Below, piece by piece: positions 21,376-33,736 of a stretch of 64,000 nt of DNA. A model generated the notes under the pieces. The model was not told the DNA's origin and ran no database searches. It saw nothing but the letters and a program-made list of their open reading frames with translations. Location: assembly GCA_032164245.1 (NCBI GenBank), contig JAVMKO010000001.1:245405644-245469643 (forward strand), given 5' to 3'. The DNA is from Sternotherus odoratus (Eukaryota; Chordata; Testudines; Kinosternidae). Positions within the stretch are counted from its first letter, which is position 1; each line of letters opens with the position of its first letter. The translations under genes were made by a program, and so were the position numbers.

Positions 21376-22890
21376 CACTAGATTCTTTGTTCCCATTTCC
21401 TATTGTTCAATCTGTCCCTCTCCCAAACCTTGCTCCATCAGTGATCACCTCAATTAATGAAAAACAAAGATTTCAATGCAATTAAAGAAAATCCAGTTTC
21501 AAGAAGCTAATAGCTAACATGATTGTACAGTACAAACAACCTCGTATCGTGTTTACATGTATTCCTTCCTCCTGCCTTTCATTACTCTTTCTTGTTATAA
21601 TTTCCCCTCAGCCTTGTTGTAATCCATTAATCCAGGTCAGTCTTGTTGTGATAATTTTAGACTCTAACTTCTTTACTTGCTATGTAAAAAGTCATGCACT
21701 TTTTTTGGTGCTAGATATTTTAATTTGTAATCATTAATATTCCTTTTAATTATGATGGATTCAGAAACAAACGAGTTTCCACCTATTTCTCTAATTGTTG
21801 TTTTCTCTATTTCTTCTTTAACAAATCAAATGGAAATGTGAATGTATACAAAATAACAAAAGATCGATGTTTTAATTCTCTCAGGGAATTTTGTTCACCC
21901 AATACCATTTGACAGAGTGGCGAGCCAGAGGTTAACAACACAGTACATGCTGTACAGAATCAAATGACTTTACTATTCCCCAGGGCAATTGTAATGTACA
22001 TAACAGCCTCAGTTTTTGGCAAGCATATATTCACATATTCACATGAAGAATATTTAAAAAGATAAAGCCATGTATTTAGTGTTGTGAAAAAATATGCCAC
22101 AAACATAAACAAAATAAATTCTAAATTACCTACTTAGTTTCTAATGCATTTTATTGGCACCGTTCACTCAGTGAAATCAATATGGGTCCGATCAAGAGCC
22201 CACCAAAATAAATACAACACTTTCCATTTTTTGTATATAGAAATTTTGCACTGCTCTGATGTTTTGTATTATGGTAGACTTTAGCTGTGCCAGCCAGGAT
22301 TGAAGTCCCATTGTCATATCTGCAAAATATATTTCAGATATGGAGCCCTTCCATTTTTGTCTTTAAATTCTAAGCTTTAAGAATACAGGCAGTAGCTCCA
22401 GTCTGGCCGCCTAGGACCTTTCCCAATAATAGAGATATACTTGGTTGATATTGTGATCCTTCCAGTTTATGGATTTTAAAAAAGCCTTTTCTAGAGTTTG
22501 GGGTTCACAAAAAGTTAGGCACAATCTTTAATCCACAGAAGTGAAAAGGGAGTTTTTGCCATCGATTTATTGGCATCACAATTAGGGCCTTAAAATTAGA
22601 TTTGATGTGCTTTACGTGATGCACTAGAAGCCAACATAAACTTTTTTTTAAATCTGATTGTACACTTGAAATGACTGTACCTTTCATTTAATGAAGTCCC
22701 TCACATTTTTTATTTAAACAAGAAATTAGTAAGTGGTATTTGAATAAAAGTGTGACTATGTAAACAAGGCAACCAGAAAAATTTAAAATTATGCAGCATG
22801 TATTAAAACCCTTTCAAAACTCAAGCAGAAGACCCAGAGTTGGAAACAAGGTTTGAGTGAGTTTGACTGGATTGAAGCAATATCTACATT
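21376..22890. other. Unique non-coding DNA
   Basis: No gene recognised. A 35-bp MITE scrap (AAATCAATATGGGTCCGATC) lies near 22170-22205. The rest is AT-rich and non-repetitive. Confidence 0.5.
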
Positions 22891-22891
22891 G

Positions 22892-23395
22892 AGACCTCCG
22901 TGACTTCAGCAAGCGGTGACTGGGAGCTGCAGGCTACCCCCACCTTCCTCACAGCTCCCCAGCTACTGTGGGTGCAGGGGAATCCCCCAGAGCTCCCAAG
23001 GTCCTGTGGGTGCTGGGGATTCCTGGAGCTCCCCAGCCGCTGCTGGCAGGAGTGTGTGTTGGGGGGAATCAGTAGCTCCCTAGTTCCTGTATGTGTGGGG
23101 GGAAATCCCCCAGCAGCTCCTTAGTCCCTCTGGGCAGCAGGGGGTGGAATCCCCTAGAGGTCCCCAGTCCCCAGGCGTCAGGGAATCCCCTTCAGCTCCC
23201 CAGCCACCACAGGCAGGGGTCCCTCCCAGCCACAGCAGGGCAGGGTGCTGGACTCTCCTCCCTCCCTCTTTTTGTCACCGACATTTTTAGTAAAAGTCAG
23301 GAATAGGTCACGGCTTCCCTGAATTTTTCTTAATTGCCTGTGACCTGTCCGTGACTTTTACTAAAAATGTCAATGACGAAATCATAACCTTAATC
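22892..23395. mobile_element. GC-rich repeat with a terminal hairpin
   Basis: The first 370 bp are irregular repeats of CCCCAGAGCTCC-like units. They lead into a strong inverted repeat: 23271-23313 (CACCGACATTTTTAGTAAAA) pairs with 23338-23381 (TTTTACTAAAAATGTCAATG). The right end (GACGAAATCATAACCTTA) matches a repeat I recall from turtles. Open frames at 22900-23306 reflect proline/serine-rich readings of the GC-rich units and are not genes. Confidence 0.6.
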
Positions 23396-23534
23396 ATGAG
23401 TCACGAGGCCAGAGTAGCTGAATTGCAGGAACAGACAGAGGGATTTATTTTAGGGCTCTAAATGAATCACAGCTAATTCCTGCAATTACCTGAAAGCATT
23501 AAAAAACCTTTAAATACAAAAAAGTTATTTTAAC

Positions 23535-24020
23535 ACGTTAATCACATACCTGTGGGTGGGGCAGGAGGTATAAGCGGCAAGGAGGCTGAAGCCTCAGTTT
23601 GCAACTCTACGGTGGGGACTGAAGCAGCCCAAGTCTACAGCTTCCTGGGTAGCAGTGGGGCTGGAGCCCCATGCCCCAAACTCCTAGAGTGGCTGAAGCC
23701 CTGAGCTCCAAGAGCAGCTGGTGCTCTGGATCTGGATGGGGGCTGAAGCCCTGAGCCCAGCGCCAGGCTGAAGGTATGCACCAGGCTGAAGCCTTAACTC
23801 CCGAGTCCTGTGTCCTGAGAAGGGCTGAAACTTGAGCCCTGTGCCAGGCCCCCAGAGTGGCTAAAACCCCGAGCAGGGCTGAAGTCCAGCTCCTCCTCTC
23901 CTGACCCTATTTTTGAAAATATAATAAACCCCCAAAATATTTAAGTATTGGTATTCTAATGTAGTTTAACAGTGTAATTAAAATTGTGATGAATCACAAT
24001 TAATTTTTTTAATTGCTTTA
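23535..24020. mobile_element. Non-autonomous hAT-derived repeat with tandem core
   Basis: The outer parts, ACACGTTAATCACATACC at the left and TTTAACAGTGTAATTAAAAT ... CACAATTAATTTTTTTAA at the right, resemble the ends of the large hAT relic at 51022-52451. Between them (23580-23890) is an irregular tandem of GGCTGAAGCCCTGAGC units. It is non-coding and appears to be an internally deleted relative filled with a simple GC-rich repeat. Confidence 0.55.
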
Positions 24021-24219
24021 CTGCGCTCATTTATTTTTTTGAGAAAGCTTTTGTAGACATTGTGGAGTGGGCCAAGCTGATAAGTAACTGTCCCGAATCT
24101 CCAGTTGAAAAAAGCTGGTGTCTGGAGGTAACCAAAGTAGAATAAAGAGACAATGCTAGTTGGGATCCGCCTTTCAAAGGCATGAAAGGAAGTGAATTAC
24201 AGTTGTGAAACATACATGT

Positions 24220-25072
24220 TGTCATGGCTGAATCCCCACTCGGGCACTTCAAGTGCAGAATGTGGGGGCCCACCAGAATTTTAAAAATTAATACATGCTA
24301 CTCCATGCTGGAATTACACTCCCTGACCTTGGCTGGGTAAATGATGCCACCACCCTTAATGCAATAAAACCCCCTTATTTTTAAGGAAGGAGCACTTGGG
24401 AATTCTTCCGTCAAGCCCTTTGACACCCCAGGGAAAAGCTGTGAAAAAAACCAAAGGAAATTAGCTGTTGCCACCAGCTAATTAAACAACATATGCACAA
24501 TCCAATTCTGTTCTTAAAAAGGTAAATTTTATTAAAAACAAAAAGGAAGAAAATACATTTGGCACTTAGGCTTTGCTAGATTCTAAAGGAGCAATTCCAA
24601 AAATTAAGCACCCAAAATAGCTTTCTTGGGGGTTCAGCCTAAAGGTTACGAGCAACCAGAGCATCTGGAGTTAGCACAGAGGAGATCCACAAGTGAAAAT
24701 AAAGAAATAAACCTGATTGTGTCTATCTAAGCATTCCCTGTCCCAGTGATTCCTTCTAGGTATGGAAGATAATTTTTCATACCTGGTTCAAAACTTACAC
24801 AAGATTTCTGTTTATAGCATTGCTGCTCCGTGTCCCTGCAGCCCAGAGGGAACAACGGGGCAACAAAGGGAAAGCTTTTTTCCCATTTAAAAAAGTTTTA
24901 ACCTTCCCATTGGCTCTTTCGGTCAGGTGCCCACTCCCTTTTCTTTACCTGGACTTTTTAACCCTTTACAGGTAAAGCAAGGAGCCACCAAGAGGGACTT
25001 TATACCTAACTGGCTGGCTGGGTGTGTATAAAAGGGAGCTTCCCCTCCCTCCCCTGGCCTTCATTTATCACA
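24220..25072. mobile_element. LTR-like block (TG...CA ends)
   Basis: The block starts TGTCATGGCTGAATCCCC and ends CCTTCATTTATCACA, so it has TG...CA boundaries and inverted TGTCA/TCACA-like ends. It is about 850 bp, includes GCAATAAAACCCCC near 24360 and a TATAAAAGG box at 25027-25035. I recall this as a repeated terminal sequence in turtle genomes, consistent with a solo LTR. No matching short target duplication is seen at the flanks, no internal coding region adjoins it, and the orientation is ambiguous because AATAAA can be read on both strands. Confidence 0.5.
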
Positions 25073-25726
25073 CACAAGCTGTGGTGATAGGGGATTTGAT
25101 AATCAGACATATCAGTAAACAACTGGGTAGTCATTATAGGAACGGTTTGACTTTTATACTGAGTGCTAAACTGAGGGATCTCATGGAAGAGCTGGTGGGG
25201 GAGGGGGTGGAAAGAACTTCAGAGGAAAGATGGAGAGGAGCCCATGCTCATGGGCACATATTGATACGGATGATGAAGAGGTGTAGGAAGCTAAATTTAT
25301 CTCCCTAGGAAAATAAATCTCTTCAAGAACTCACCACAAACTAGGAGTCAGCTCAAGTATAACTAGAGGCCAATGGCTGAATAACGGCAACCACAATTAA
25401 ATTCATTATAACTGAGGTAGGAATGGTACACAAAACTGTCACTGCAACACTACATTTTAGAAAGTGGTATTTTAAAAAGAGAATGAGGAAGCTACTGACT
25501 AAAACTTAAAATCAAAGTCAAAAGAAAAGCGTACAATGACAAAGTCATTGATGGCCTGCCTTCCCCTTACTTGTTTGGCGCCAGTGTTTCTTGTTATCTC
25601 ACTGCAAGCAAAAATTTGACCTTAGCGAGGCCACTAGAAAAGAGCTGAAACTGTCGGATAAAACATAAAATTGCAATATTGGGATAAGCAGGAGTAAAAA
25701 GATCAAATAACCAAAGAAACTGAACA
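25073..25726. other. Unassigned DNA with one short open frame
   Basis: An open frame running to 25308 reads VVIGDLIIRHISKQLG, faintly like the Gly-Asp-Ser block of a retroelement esterase or similar domain, but the key serine position is leucine and the rest has no match I recognise. The other sequence here (AGCAAAAATTTGACCTTAGC) may be a decayed repeat. No gene is called. Confidence 0.3.
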
Positions 25727-25813
25727 CAAGCAGGAAGCCTGAGAGACAATCAGTGAATCCCTACTCAGGAAGGGAAGAGAGCAATTAATGAATAAGGATA
25801 CTGAACTGAAGCT

Positions 25814-25878
<65 letters not shown>

Positions 25879-26362
25879 TTGTTTCACTTATGTTATGGAC
25901 CATGTGAGCATCCTAATACCTGGTCCTTAAGATCAAGCAGTAGATGCTAGTCTACACAAAGATGGCTAGTCTACACACCATCTTTATTATGGTTTATTAA
26001 CATACTTAGTTAAATTGGTGCAACCCCCTATGGATGCACTTGGATTGATTTTAAGAGCGTGTATATTGATTTAGATCATATCCGCTAAATGTAGTTAAAG
26101 GCAGCTACTATGGAGACAAACTCTTGAATCCAGAGATCCTGGGTTCAACTCCCTGTGGATGACCTCTCCATGGATGTTGTTAAATTTACATCAATCTTCA
26201 TCAAACAGGATGTTGGGGAGATACCTGCTCCAGATCTATTCTTTTCAGGTGGTGAAGATGGAGACACACTTGGAAATTGCGATGTCAGAACAGAATCTGA
26301 TAAATTATAGAACAAATCCCAAGGACCAAATAGTATATCCAAGAGTCCTGCATGAACTCAGG
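25727..26362 (+). mobile_element. CR1 fragment (sense) split by (TA)n and a MITE-like insert
   Basis: 25727-25816 (AGCAGGAAGCCTGAGAGAC ... GAACTGAAGCTAAAT) matches the same CR1 ORF2 position as 11205-11310. The CR1 frame picks up again at about 26165 as FTSIFIKQDVGEIPAPDLFF, SGGEDGDTLG and, after a stop, NKSQGPNSI, equivalent to 11310-11490. Between them are a (TA)n tract and about 280 bp with CTAGTCTACACA motifs, likely a degenerate MITE (about 25945-26070). Stops and a frameshift show it is dead. Confidence 0.65.
25817..25875. repeat. (TA)n microsatellite
   Basis: About 59 bp of uninterrupted alternating A and T. It sits exactly at the point where CR1 homology breaks, so it may have grown from the AAATTATAT junction of an insertion. 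Confidence 0.95.
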
Positions 26363-26665
26363 GCAGGTCTACACTACAGCCTAAGTCAATATAACTTCTG
26401 TTGATCAGGAGTTTAAAAAGCCCCCTCCACAAGTGACACAAGTTTCACGCTGTCCACGCCGGCACTGTGTCAGTGGGAGACACTCTCCCTCACAACTTAG
26501 CTTTTGCTTCTTGCCGAGGTGGAGTAATTATGCCAATGGGTGAGCTCTCGCCTGTTAGTATAGTGCATCTTCACCAGATGCACTACAGCGGTGCAGCTGC
26601 ATTGGTGCCGCTGTGCCAATGCAGTGCTGTAGTGTTGACTTGCCTTCAGGGAGAGTATAGTGGTA
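26356..26665. mobile_element. MITE with GTCTACACTAC termini
   Basis: The left end GGCAGGTCTACACTACAG pairs with the right end CTGTAGTGTTGACTTGCC. Internally, TGTCAGTGGGAGACACTCTC, GGTGAGCTCTCGCCTG and GCACTACAGCGGTGCAGC match the modular palindromes of a common reptile MITE. CAGGG occurs just outside both ends but a clear 8-bp duplication is not. It follows directly on the CR1 fragment. The open frame 26467-26700 inside it is incidental. Confidence 0.75.
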
Positions 26666-29145
26666 CTTGTCTCTCTCCACAGCTGGCATTTGCTTTATAA
26701 AGGTCATACAAATCTTTTATTTCAATAGTTGGGCTTGGCACTGGGGTAAAGGGAGCAATGAATCCATTCTGTGGGCCCTATGGCAGCCAGTCCTGCTTCC
26801 CTGATGCGTGGGGAGCATTTACTAGTGATGCTGTACACTGGCTCTTCAGCGCTAGTAAACAGAAGATAGAGCATCGGTGTGCCAAATATTAAAAAGGTAT
26901 TTTCTGTGTGCCATACCTGAGTGAGCTGCAGAATGCATCCAATAGAAGTTGCTTCACTTGGGTTGGGTTCATTAAAGGAATCCCACATTACAGTTTTGTA
27001 GGAGCAGAACAGACCTAGGCCCTTTGTATCTGGAATGGTTGGGTAAGAACTTAAGAGGGATGAAGCCAGTGCAATTCTGAGTAAATTATTCTAAACACAG
27101 ATAGAATTTAATAGAGAATTATATGGGTTTTAGAATTATTCTATAGAATTCTCTAGCTGGAATATGATTCTCTAGAATATGTCAGGATGATTATGAATAT
27201 CCTATAGCTTACCATTTATTAAATTCTACAGACCCTTTCCATAATGATGCAATCTCTAATTTATATATTTTTGAACTGATTTGTAGAAAATATTTTTTAC
27301 TCTTCACTGTTCTCCTTCGTTTTGTGTTCTTAGTTTTTAAAGGAACATTCTGACAATGATAATGGATAATGATAAAAGAAAACTTGTAATAGACTCCGAT
27401 ACTTTTGGGTTGTAAGTCAGGTATAGAACACAAACTTATTTCCTAAATACCAGATAACTTTAGGCTACTTGATTGTCACTCTTTTATGAAATTCAATCAG
27501 GTAAATTAGGCATTTTAATATATGTTGATCTCTAATTTTCACCAGAAGAGACATTGTTAGCAGGATCTGGCTGTCTCTTTCTCTAGGATCTCTGTTGTTA
27601 TGAGCTCTTTATGCTGCACTGAACCAGTACAATGAATCTGAAAAGCCCCTTACTTCTGAAGCACAGAAAAGGAATTAAGCCTCTTTGCTCCTCAGACTCC
27701 TTGCTCAATCTGCTAATTTACAAAAATGGGTTACTAGTTTCATTGCTAATGACGAGATCAGAGTATTTTGTTGCTGCCCTCATTACATCAAGCAACAAAT
27801 GTCCCCTTCTTAGGAAGAAGGGAGCTGGCCTGAATTTTTCTAAGGGATCAATCTATCAGTGCTGCTACTAAATGCCTATAACTGAAAAGAACTTTGGTTT
27901 TTAAAAGAGCTCATTCCTGCTTTAATCCCCAGAATGGAGCAGTACCATCCATCAACAAGAAAAATACCGGGTGTAAAATCCAGAGGTATCCTGGAAAGAA
28001 CAAAAGAAGTGACTGTTATTATTGCTGTTGAATGGGTTCCAAATGTTTCTGTACCAAGAAAAGCCAAAGATGTCAAAGTATTCAAGAGACTTAAAATCTG
28101 CCTTGGTAAAATATGTAAGTGAGTCAGTGCCCTCTTGCAAATTAGCTGAAATTACAGAAGAAAGCTGGGTACATTGGATTTCAGTAAAGCAGCAGAACTG
28201 CCAAAGAGACACCGAAAGCTTTGTCAAACAGTGTTCTCAAATCAATTAAATAAAATGCTGCATAAAAGAAATTACTTCTTAGAACAATGAACAATCTATC
28301 ATAATAAGAGAAAAATCTACAAGAAAGGTGGATATATATTTTCCTCCCTTCCCATCAGGTCAGTTGCAATCAGCTCATTTAAGAATTGTGGAGATAATAG
28401 CATGAAGATGGTGGTTCATTTTAATGTGCTACTTGAGGAAAGTGCTATACCAGTTGCAATGCAAATCACTCAAGAAAAAACATGATAGACAGCACCTCCA
28501 GGGAATAAGAGGCAGTGGCAGCTACAGGGTCTCAGTGCTGGGTAACTGTGAAACTGACAAGATTTGTGTCAATTTCAGTCAGCAGCTGCCTGGGCTTTCA
28601 GTAGGGAGCCCTGTCATACTCTATATAGCAGGGCTGCCTGAGACCTGCATATCTTGGAAATCGAAGCTCTTCAGGTGAGCTGGCAGGAAACCTGGCAGGT
28701 TCCATTGGAACCTCATTTGTGGTCTGTTAAAAGTTTGTTGAACCAGATTTGTTTCTTAAAAGTGTTTGGGATTTGATAATTAGCATTTTCCAGAGAAACT
28801 CTGTTCGCTGGAAAATTCCTGATCAGCTCTACTCACAAACTAAGCAGCACTTCCCCAGGTTATCTAGTATTTGTCAAGCACTGATAATTTGCTTGGTGAT
28901 ATGGAAGACACAATTCATAAAGTCCTTGGTAGATCTGGGAACCTTTTGGAAAACCCATGGTGCTGAAAAAAGTGGTCTTGGTTTTTCAGTAAGGGATCTT
29001 TTCTTCTTCCTTAACACTGACTCAAATCCACAATTGTTTTATGGATGAAATGTAAAACGGAGGTCCATCTGTAACAACGGATTGTACTATTCACAGAAGT
29101 AGGGGACGTGGCAGATTTCTCAGAGCATGTTTCATGAGAAAATTT
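26666..29145. other. Unique non-coding DNA
   Basis: No gene or repeat was recognised with confidence. The densest open frames (27876-28249, both strands) overlap each other and carry no family signature. 28590-28670 has GGGAGCCCTG / CAGGGCTGCC partly mirrored, perhaps a MITE scrap. Confidence 0.45.
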
Positions 29146-29345
29146 CCTGGCATAGCTATACTAGAATAATTATTCTGCTATACTTATGCTGAGATATGTC
29201 CCCATGTGGGCACTCTGTTCTGGAATGAAAATGTTTTTTTTTTCTATAATAAAATCACTTTTGTTCTTGAATAGGGTGTCCACATGGGGATGCATGCCAT
29301 TATAACGGTAGCAGCATAATTGTTCCAGTATAGTTATGATAGGAA
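29146..29345. mobile_element. Palindromic MITE of about 200 bp
   Basis: The left arm, GGCATAGCTATACTAGAAT and then CCCCATGTGGGCACTCTG, is mirrored by the right arm, GGTGTCCACATGGGGAT and then TTGTTCCAGTATAGTTATG. The two arms enclose a T-rich loop. Pairing is roughly three quarters by eye. It is non-coding, and target duplications are not clear. Confidence 0.65.
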
Positions 29346-30771
29346 ACTTCCCTGTATCGACAAGACTTAAGTGTAGATAATTACAGTCTTCAGACTTCAG
29401 TTCCCCATATACTGTCAATTGGATGATTATGTGTGTTTAGCATATATAGTAGCTTTCATTGAAAAGAATCCTATAAATATATGAGCTATGATCCTTTACA
29501 GTGGATGTGGCTTTCAGTGTTGGCAACTGTGCTCACTCATTCAGTCTCACTGGCTCCAATTTCTTAATATTGTGATTTAATGTAGAGGAAAGGCAGCCAA
29601 ACACAGTACAAAGATGCTTTTATCTTTATCATCTGTCCTTGTGTAATTAATATGCAGATGATCCTCCTTCTGATAATACTGGCTGAGATTTTTCTAAGAG
29701 GAGCAAAACTGGAATATCATAATTTCACCAAAACGTAAACCAACAAAAAAATACTAGAGAGTTTGCTTTAGTATCACACCAATATGTTCTTGCTTGTGCC
29801 AGTTTTAAAGGTTATGGAAGTACCATATTGGCTGTAATGTGCGGGATACAGTCATGTTCTGTAAATTGATGTTTTGCAACTAACACTCCAATATCAGCTC
29901 CTGACGAAAGATGCCCCAATGCAACACAAAACAGCTACTGAATGCATACATCATCTCTTAGGTGGCATCATGTAATCCTTCAAATTAATGTAATTTTCAC
30001 AAATAGGTATATGATTAACAAAATTATATGTAATTTGTTTATGCCTAAAATCTAACAAATATAACCTCGGATGACTTTATGTTTCCAAACTGGAGGTCTC
30101 ATATCCAACACAATGGAAAAAAATATATAACTCTTGAAATTCAATGACAGTTGAACTCCTAACTTCCCATGTGCTTTTGAAAATTTTCTGCTTTGTAAAT
30201 TGCTACTCTGTAATACAAAAGATGTGACAATGGTTGCAACCGATAAAAATGACTGAAGACCCTTTGGTGACCTCTAATGTAAAGGGCAATATTCAACTGG
30301 GGGATTTATTTATTTTTTTGCAGCCTTCAAAAAATGAATTTAGTAAATGTCAAGATTCTAGCTCAATAGGATGATAAGTTATTCAGGAGGTGATCTGCTA
30401 TAAGCATCTGTATTTATAAGGTGATTTGAAAGGGACTTGTGTGTGCCTCCTTCTGTGCCCCTTTATCTCCTGCCCACATCATTACATATTTTAGTAGAAA
30501 GTACTTTGAGGGATTGGCATCAGGTGTGCTCTTCACACAGCCAATTGCTTTCAAAAATAATTGAGGAGGACCAACATGGCCAACCTCAATTGTCTCCTCA
30601 CATATACTTTATTGAGGAGGGAGACTTATGTTTCTAAAGAGAGCTTGAGCATCCACATGACCCTGTAGAAAGGTGAAGCAAACTAATGATGTTGTGTAAA
30701 ACAATTTTCCAATGGGTGTGCATGTCTGAGAGGCTGTTGACTGCTTGTCCTGGAGCTTTTGTCACAAACAC
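29346..30771. other. Unique non-coding DNA
   Basis: AT-rich sequence without recognised genes or repeats. Confidence 0.5.
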
Positions 30772-31215
30772 CAAAAGTACTTAGGTGCCTAAACCCAAGA
30801 TTTAGGCTCCTAAAGCCCAGTTATAGGCGCCACTTTAATCCACAAACCCCCACTTGGCTACTGCCTAACCATATAGGTGCATAAGTTCACTCAGCACCTA
30901 AGCTTTCAGGGTAAAAGTTTGCTAGGTGCCTATGTTTCTGCCTTTACGCATGTACACTGTTGCTACAATCTAGGCATCTGGGCACATAGTCCTCATCTCG
31001 GCGGCTAGCTTAGGTGGCTTCCCATGCCAGCTACCATGCTGACTCTGATGGGTCTCATTCTCAGGCATCTGTCACTCCACATTCATTGTACAAGGAGCAA
31101 AGGCACCTAACTCAGTCTTTGGGGATTCCAATGATTCTCTGGTGATTTTCTAGGTTCCTAGAAGTTAGGCGTTCAATATTCAGTATTGCAACATCTAAAT
31201 CCCTTTGTGGATCTT
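30772..31215. mobile_element. MITE of about 445 bp (TTTAGGTGCCT type)
   Basis: The left part reads CACAAACACCAAAAGTACTT then AGGTGCCTAAACCC, and the right part ends GTTAGGCGTTC and AAATCCCTTTGTGGATC, which mirrors a CCACAAAGG-type terminus. Interior landmarks CACTCCACATTCATTG and CAGCACCTAAGCTTTCAGG match a full-length turtle repeat I recall, so it seems nearly complete. Non-coding. Confidence 0.7.
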
Positions 31216-31252
31216 CACCCTAGCTCTTTTCTGGGCCCTCAGATTGTCTTAA

Positions 31253-32400
31253 GAGCATAGAAATGTAGGGTTGGAAGAGAATCTGAGAAGTCACCAACTC
31301 CAGAGCCCTACATTGAGGCAGGACCAAGTAAACCTAGGTCATTCCTGACAGGGGGTTGTCCAGCTTATCCTTAAAAACCTCCAATGGTGGCTATTCCACA
31401 ACCACCCTGGGAAGCCTATTCCAGTGTTCAACTAATCTTATTGCTAGAAGGTATTTCCTAATATCTAACTTAAACTTCCCTTGATGCAGATTAAGCCTAT
31501 TACTTCTTGCTCTATCTTCAGTGGACCTGGAGAACATTTGATCAATCTTTTTTATAATAGCCCTTAATATATTTTGAAGACTGTCATCTGTTCGCACCTC
31601 AGTCTTTTTCCCCTCTATTTTTTTTAACCTTTACTCACAGGTCAAGTTTTCCAAACCTTTCACATTTTTGTTGCTGTCCTTTGGATTTCTCTGCAGTTTG
31701 TCCACAACTTTCCTAAAGTGTGGCACCCAGACATGGCCTCAATACTCTAGCTGAGACCTCACCAGTGATTAATAGAATGTGACAGTTACCTGTCATGTCT
31801 TATGTACAATGCTCCTCTTAATACATTCTAGAATATTAGCCTTTTTTGTAGCTGCATCACATGGTTGACTCATGTTCAGTTTGTGATGCACTATCACCCT
31901 ATATCTTCTTCAGCCGTGCTACCACCTAGCCAGTTATTACTCATTTTATATTTTGTGCATTTTTCCTTCCTAAATGAAAGACTTTTCACTCAACTTTAAT
32001 TTCATCTCGTTGAATTCAGACCAATTCTCCAATTTGTCGAGGATGTTTTGTCTCCCAAAGTGCTTCCAACCTCTCCCTGATTCAAGTCATCTGCAAATTT
32101 TATAAGCACTCTCCATGCCATTATCCAAGTCACTAATGAAAATATCAAAGAGTGTAACTAAATAAGTCCTCCCAGTTTGACAGAGAATCACTGATAACTA
32201 CTCTTTCAACCAGTTGCACACTCACCATGCAGTAATTTAATCTAGACCACATTTCCCTATTTTGCTTATGAGGATATAATGTGAAACTGTGCAAAAGCCT
32301 TACTAAATCAAGATATAGCATGTCTACTGCTCCCCCGCCCTTCCACTAGATGAGGAATCCTGTCTTCTCCTGCTATTCTTGGTTTTGGATATCACCAAGA
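31253..32400 (-). mobile_element. CR1 LINE (antisense), old copy
   Basis: It starts at the 3' tail (AGCATAGAAATGTAGGGTTGG) and runs up through the UTR and the ORF2 C-terminal region: on the - strand, remnants of the thumb (around 31900-32100) and the motif A region (GCCTTACTAAATCAAGATAT at 32293-32312, decoding to YLDLVKAF-like residues). It is more diverged than the neighbouring copy at 32973. The short frame at 31391-31597 on the - strand is its UTR-proximal end. It ends in degraded sequence near 32400. Confidence 0.8.
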
Positions 32401-32609
32401 TCTTGTGCTTACATTAACCCCTTAGCATTAATTGCTGGCTTTCCTGAATATTCCTGATGAATGATAGATTCCACAAATTAGGAACCCTGTTGATTGGCTG
32501 ATGTAAACTTCTGCCTTCAGATCTTGCTCCAAAGTGTGAACTCATGATAGCCATCAAACAGTTACAACTCAGATTCTTATTAATTAATAATCAGCACTCA
32601 GTAATAAAG

Positions 32610-32720
32610 GCAGCATGGTCCCTTGGATTTAGTTTGGTCCAGAATCCAGAAACTGCAGTTTCTAGTTCTGGTAGTGAATCAGTGTGTGCTGCCTGGGGAA
32701 AGTTACTTCAATTTTTAACA
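32610..32720 (+). mobile_element. MIR-like tRNA-derived SINE fragment
   Basis: GCATGGTCCCTTGGATTTAG, then GCAGTTTCTAGTTCTGGTAG and TGTGTGCTGCCTGGGGAAAG, then TTACTTCAATTTTTA follow the order of a MIR/CORE-type SINE (B-box area, core with GTGTGACCTTGGGCAAG, then CACTTCA). It is diverged and truncated at both ends. Confidence 0.5.
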
Positions 32721-33058
32721 TGTGGTGGTTTGTAGAGGATTAATTAGTTAAATGACCACTTTCACTGATATTGAAATTCCATTTACTTCAATGTGTCTAA
32801 ACTACTTAAAAATATAAGATTACGTAAATCCTAAGATTTCAGTGAATACTTTTAGATATGATTTGATATTCAAGCAACTAATAAAACCAGTCAATCTTGA
32901 TATAGTTTTACTTGTAAATATTTAAATTTTGCTGTCAAAAACAAGATTAAAATCAAGAAGAGGGCTCAAAATTGTAGAATTCTGGGATTGGAAGGGCCCT
33001 TCAGAGGTCATCTAGTCAAATTACTTGCACTCATAGCTGGACTAAGTATTATCTAGAT

Positions 33059-33226
33059 CAGGGATCAACAACCTTGGCACACGGGACCACAGAGAAAGCA
33101 CCCTCAGCGTGCCCCACTGGTTTGTTTACCTGGCAGTTTGCCGATCGCGGCTCCACTGGCCGCAGTTCGCTGTCCCGGTCCAATGGGGGCTGTGGGAAGC
33201 GGCGGCCAGCACCGCGCCACTCCCTG
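33059..33226. mobile_element. hAT hairpin MITE (copy F)
   Basis: It begins CAGGGATCAACAACCTTGGC, continues through the standard left arm, then ends abruptly GCGCCACTCCCTG. Flanking octamers are ATCTAGAT (33051-33058) and ATCTAGAC (33227-33234), 7 of 8 identical. The right hairpin arm is deleted down to the terminal CCCTG, giving 168 bp. Confidence 0.9.
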
Positions 33227-33736
33227 ATCTAGACTATTCCTGACAGGCCTTTGTCCAACCTGCTCTTAAAAATCTCCAATGACAGAAATTGCACAACCTC
33301 CCTAGGCAATTTATTCCAGTGCTTAACTGCCATGACAATTAAGAAGTTTTTCCTAATGTCCAACCTAAACCTCCCTTGCTGCAATTTAAACCCATGGCTT
33401 GTCCTATCCTCAGGTGTTAAGGAAAACAAATTTTCTCCCTCTTCCTTGTATCAACCTTTTATGTACTTGAAAATTGTTATGTCCACTCTCATCCTTCTCT
33501 TCTCTAGCTTACTCAAACCCAGTTTTTCAATCATTCCTTATAGGTCATGGTTTCTAGACCTTTAATCATTTTTGTCGCTCTTCTCTGGACTCTCTCCAAT
33601 TTGTCCTCGTCCTTCCTGAAATGTCACGCCCAGAACAGGACACAATACTCAAATTGGGGCCTAATCACTGCTGAGTAGAGCAGAATAATTACTTCTCATG
33701 TCTTGCTTACAACACTCCTGCTAATACATCCCAGAA

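Noticed and set aside
25024..25308. VVIGD-containing frame as an SGNH-type esterase or retroelement ORF1
   Set aside because: The nucleophile position is Leu, and no second or third catalytic block is seen; the frame also starts inside the LTR-like block.
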